From Ulvibacterium marinum (lineage in GTDB: Bacteria; Bacteroidota; Bacteroidia; Flavobacteriales; Flavobacteriaceae), in NCBI RefSeq assembly GCF_003626755.1, contig NZ_RBCJ01000001.1, positions 682,001 to 746,000 on the forward strand: 64,000 nt of DNA. Direction: 5' to 3'. A program made the position numbers and the translations under genes. The first letter of the stretch is position 1; every line of letters starts with the position of its first letter. A model generated the notes under the pieces. The model was not told the DNA's origin and ran no database searches. It worked only from the letters and a program-made list of their open reading frames with translations. This document shows positions 61,436 through 64,000 of this stretch, piece after piece.

Positions 61436-62752
61436 TTATTTATCCGATTTTGCCGTTGTGAAGAGCGTGGGTTTTATGATGATCATGGCCCAAGCCCAAT
61501 TTTGTGAGCTTTTGAAATCTAGAGGTTCTGTAGCACCCAAACGGGCTGTTTCCAATTCTTCCAACCCGTCAGCAGCAAACAACTGGGAATACCCAATTTT
61601 AAGTGCAAAACCTTTGAAATTTTGGGTCAATACTAAATCCAATTCCGTACCCAGGCTGCTTTCTCCGCTGGGGGTATCTTCCATTCCTTGAAAACTCAAC
61701 AACTTTGAAAAAAGCGTTGTTTTTTCGCCCAACTTAAAGGTTGCACTGGCATGGATATCCAGGAGGCCAACATTGTTGATCCAGTTGCCAACGTAAAAAT
61801 GATCCATAAACCCGTTGAATTTGTGGTTGGTGCCAAAGTGAAGTAAAAATGCTTCTGTACTTTCGGTAGACGGATCATCTCCGCTGATGGCTTCAATACC
61901 AACACCTAATTTGGTTTTTGGACTAACGTTATAAGATGCTTCCAGCCCCAATAAATAGGCCCCATCGATGTCGATCCCGGTTACAAACTCTCCGGTCTGC
62001 AGGAACGCGTTTCCCTCTAAACCAAACTTTCCCTTTTTGTACGTTAAGTGTGTGCCGGCAGTGAACGTATTTCTAATGTCGCTAGCATCGCCTGTTTCTG
62101 TATCAATCTGTTGGAAACCTAAATTGGCCAATACTAAACTAGCACTAAATGCTTTGAATTTTTTCTTGGCATAAAGATGTTGCATCGTTTTGTATTGAAA
62201 AGGGTTGGCGGAATTGAACTCAGTACCCGAATTTTTGAAACCGAACAATGGCCCGCCTTGGTTGTCCAAATCTTGATTGAACGCCAAACCTACATCTAAC
62301 ATAAAATCCTCTTTACGAAACTTGATCATGGCCAGATCATGGTAGCGCCCTTGTTGCGCCCAATCCAATCCGCCAAAATAACGCTGATCATCATAGGACA
62401 GCACTTGGCGCCCCAATTTTGTTGACCATCCGCCACCAAATTGCAACTCTGCCCAAGCCTCAAAAAGGGAAAAGGAGTTATTCGCGTCTATAGGAACAAG
62501 CTGCGGGTTCTCGCCCCAAATTTGAACGTCTTGAACATTAATATAAATTTGATACGTTTCGGTTTTAAAACCAGCCCCGATTCTAGCCCTTGTGTTCGTC
62601 ACAAAACCCGCGTCGAACCCTTCCCGTTGCAGGAACTGAAAACCATTTCTATACTCGGTTCGTGGCCTAAATTGTGCATCTAGCGTAAACTGTGCAGATA
62701 TAGATTGAACCGATAGGATAACTAGGATAATTAAACTATAGCTTCTTTTCAT
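61436..62752 (-). CDS. alginate-export-type outer-membrane porin
   Basis: Protein of 438 aa with a signal peptide (SYSLIILVILSVQSISAQ). The N-terminus (FTLDAQFRPRTEYRNGFQFL) and strand-rich body (QIYINVQDVQIWGENPQL, TKLGRQVLSYDDQRYFGGLDWAQQGRYHD) match the alginate_exp beta-barrel family. In Bacteroidota nitrate clusters this porin is thought to bring nitrate or nitrite across the outer membrane; that is inference from location. It sits between the regulator and the ABC transporter genes. Confidence 0.85.
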   Translation of the reverse strand: MKRSYSLIILVILSVQSISAQFTLDAQFRPRTEYRNGFQFLQREGFDAGFVTNTRARIGAGFKTETYQIYINVQDVQIWGENPQLVPIDANNSFSLFEAWAELQFGGGWSTKLGRQVLSYDDQRYFGGLDWAQQGRYHDLAMIKFRKEDFMLDVGLAFNQDLDNQGGPLFGFKNSGTEFNSANPFQYKTMQHLYAKKKFKAFSASLVLANLGFQQIDTETGDASDIRNTFTAGTHLTYKKGKFGLEGNAFLQTGEFVTGIDIDGAYLLGLEASYNVSPKTKLGVGIEAISGDDPSTESTEAFLLHFGTNHKFNGFMDHFYVGNWINNVGLLDIHASATFKLGEKTTLFSKLLSFQGMEDTPSGESSLGTELDLVLTQNFKGFALKIGYSQLFAADGLEELETARLGATEPLDFKSSQNWAWAMIIIKPTLFTTAKSDK

Positions 62753-62781
62753 AATACTAGGTTTTAGTTGGTTATTCTTTA

Positions 62782-63609
62782 TTAATGTTCCAAAAAGTCA
62801 ATTAAGTGTTTGCGGTATTTGTAATAATCGTCATGCTCCAAGACCTCTTTTCGCGTTCGGGGACGGTTAAAGTTTATTTCAAGGGCATCACCAATTTTAG
62901 CACGTGGGCCGCTGGTCATCATTATTACACGGTCCGCTAAGAAAATGGCTTCATCTACATCATGGGTGATCATGACCGCAGTAATTTTTTCTTTGTTCCA
63001 GATTTCAATAAGAATATCCTGAAGTTCTCCTCTTGTGAGTGAATCCAGCATCCCAAATGGTTCATCGAGCAGCAGGACCTTGGGTTTTATGGCAAAGGCA
63101 CGGGCAATACCAACACGTTGTTGCATTCCTTGCGAAAGCTCATTCGCTTTCTTATCAAAAGCCCCATCGAGACCTACTTTGTGCAAATAGTACTTGGCAA
63201 TATCTCTGCGCTGGGCCTTGCTTGCATGGGGGAATACTCGGTTTACACCTAACATTACATTTTGCAATGCGCTCATCCAAGGCATTAAGCTGGGCGATTG
63301 AAAGATGACGCCTCGGTCTGGCCCTGGTCCTTTAATAGGATTTCCAAGTACCGCAATATTTCCACCAGAAATCGGATTTAGCCCTGCAATCATGGAAAGC
63401 ATGGTTGTTTTTCCACATCCAGAATGGCCTATTATGGTAACGAATTCTTCTTTTAGGATCTGAAGATTCAAATGCTCCAATACCACATAGTCGCCTTTTG
63501 GGGTTGGATATACTTTCTTCAAATCCCTTAGGTCCAACATAATCTTGTCAGAAGGAAATGAAATTCCATTTTCGTGTGTTTCTTTTACTTTGATGTCTTC
63601 TACTACCAT
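62782..63609 (-). CDS. ABC transporter ATPase (nitrate/sulfonate NrtD/SsuB type)
   Basis: Protein of 275 aa with Walker [10 protein letters not shown], signature LSQGMQQR, Walker [13 protein letters not shown] and [15 protein letters not shown]. The NrtD/SsuB/TauB branch is recognisable by this D-loop. It powers uptake of nitrate or a similar anion. It lies 11 nt downstream of a second ATPase gene, a layout like nrtC-nrtD. Confidence 0.9.
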   Translation of the reverse strand: MVVEDIKVKETHENGISFPSDKIMLDLRDLKKVYPTPKGDYVVLEHLNLQILKEEFVTIIGHSGCGKTTMLSMIAGLNPISGGNIAVLGNPIKGPGPDRGVIFQSPSLMPWMSALQNVMLGVNRVFPHASKAQRRDIAKYYLHKVGLDGAFDKKANELSQGMQQRVGIARAFAIKPKVLLLDEPFGMLDSLTRGELQDILIEIWNKEKITAVMITHDVDEAIFLADRVIMMTSGPRAKIGDALEINFNRPRTRKEVLEHDDYYKYRKHLIDFLEH

Positions 63610-63620
63610 GATAATTTGCT

Positions 63621-64000
63621 TTAGGCGACGAAACTTTTCGGAGCCAATTCAGGTAACTCGTAAACCTCTTTGGATGTAGCTTTACGCTCTTCCCCAATAC
63701 CCATTAAATATTCAATGATGGCGTTCCGCGTTCTTTTATAGACGAGATTGTCGTTTAATTCGGTTTTGTCCCTTGGTCTTTCGATGTCAATTTTGAATTC
63801 TGGCCCCAAAGTTGCCTTGGGTCCAGGTCGTAAAGGGATGATGCGGTCAGCCATATAGAGGCCTTCATCTACATCATTGGTGATAAGCAATGCAGTTCGT
63901 TTGTCCTTGCTCCATATCTTCAATATTTCATCTTGAAGGTTACCTCTGGTCAAAGCATCCAAAGCACCCAAAGGCTCATCCATAATAATCATCTCCGGAT
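63621..64000 (-). CDS. ABC transporter ATPase, C-terminal part (runs off window)
   Basis: The frame is open to the window edge; about 126 codons are visible. Walker [18 protein letters not shown] and [16 protein letters not shown] (Asn-Asp instead of His-Asp in the switch loop) show a NrtC/NrtD-like ATPase. The N-terminal half is outside. The switch histidine replaced by Asn ([10 protein letters not shown]) is notable, because that residue polarises the attacking water; it may signal reduced activity of this half of a heterodimer. Confidence 0.85.
   Translation of the reverse strand, partial: PEMIIMDEPLGALDALTRGNLQDEILKIWSKDKRTALLITNDVDEGLYMADRIIPLRPGPKATLGPEFKIDIERPRDKTELNDNLVYKRTRNAIIEYLMGIGEERKATSKEVYELPELAPKSFVA

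Overview
The window looks like a chromosomal segment of a Flavobacteriaceae-type Bacteroidota, probably marine. I infer this from lipoprotein and secreted-enzyme gene content, an outer-membrane TonB-family receptor gene, DUF1080 and split-transketolase sugar clusters, the nitrate-assimilation arrangement, and promoters of the Bacteroidota type (TTTG, about 20 nt, TAnnTTTG). The genus cannot be named from the sequence alone.

Layout. 1-15.8 kb: two blocks for sugar or glycoside use. They hold a PQQ dehydrogenase/cytochrome c (cut by the window edge), a fructosamine-kinase-like protein, a six-hairpin glycosidase-like protein, an SGNH esterase, an NagX/HGSNAT-like membrane protein and two DUF1080 lipoproteins. 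A tightly packed minus-strand operon (14887 to 8158) encodes a TIM-barrel isomerase, a Gfo/Idh/MocA dehydrogenase, a two-subunit transketolase, a zinc alcohol dehydrogenase, an SMP-30 lactonase and an SDR. 15.9-37.5 kb: core and housekeeping genes, including a CtpA-type protease, rnpA, a GCS2-CBS ligase with an aspartoacylase-like hydrolase, M1 and S8 peptidases, an MBL hydrolase, a cation/proton antiporter, a DUF4038 glycosidase, lepA, a TonB receptor-like protein, dusB, a LolC/E-like permease, rbfA and mce.

37.61-54.01 kb: an integrative mobilizable element of about 16.4 kb inserted in the 3' end of a tRNA gene with anticodon CAT. A 13-bp piece of the tRNA end is repeated at the far end. 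The element has a tyrosine integrase, an excisionase-like HTH protein, a primase, a primase-helicase, a relaxase with accessory mobilization proteins, and no visible conjugation apparatus. Its A+T-rich cargo consists of an XRE/ImmA-IrrE regulator with a perfect palindromic operator, a predicted small RNA, a ubiquitin-like conjugation operon, and a convergent DarT-DarG DNA ADP-ribosylation toxin-antitoxin pair. The ubiquitin-like operon encodes two Ubl repeats fused to an E2-like domain, a JAMM peptidase fused to an E1, and a DUF6527 protein. An orphan FtsX-type permease follows. The cargo reads as a defence island, and the ubiquitin-like operon with the sRNA is the most interesting part of the window.

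54-64 kb: back in the chromosome, a PAP2 phosphatase, then an apparent nitrate-assimilation cluster on the minus strand. It has ABC transporter ATPases, an alginate-export-type porin, a NarL-like regulator, a large nitrate reductase fused to NirB-like FAD and [2Fe-2S] domains, and a rubredoxin fused to a degenerate nitrite/sulfite-reductase-like protein. A tandem TACGTAGTA motif sits ahead of the reductase gene.
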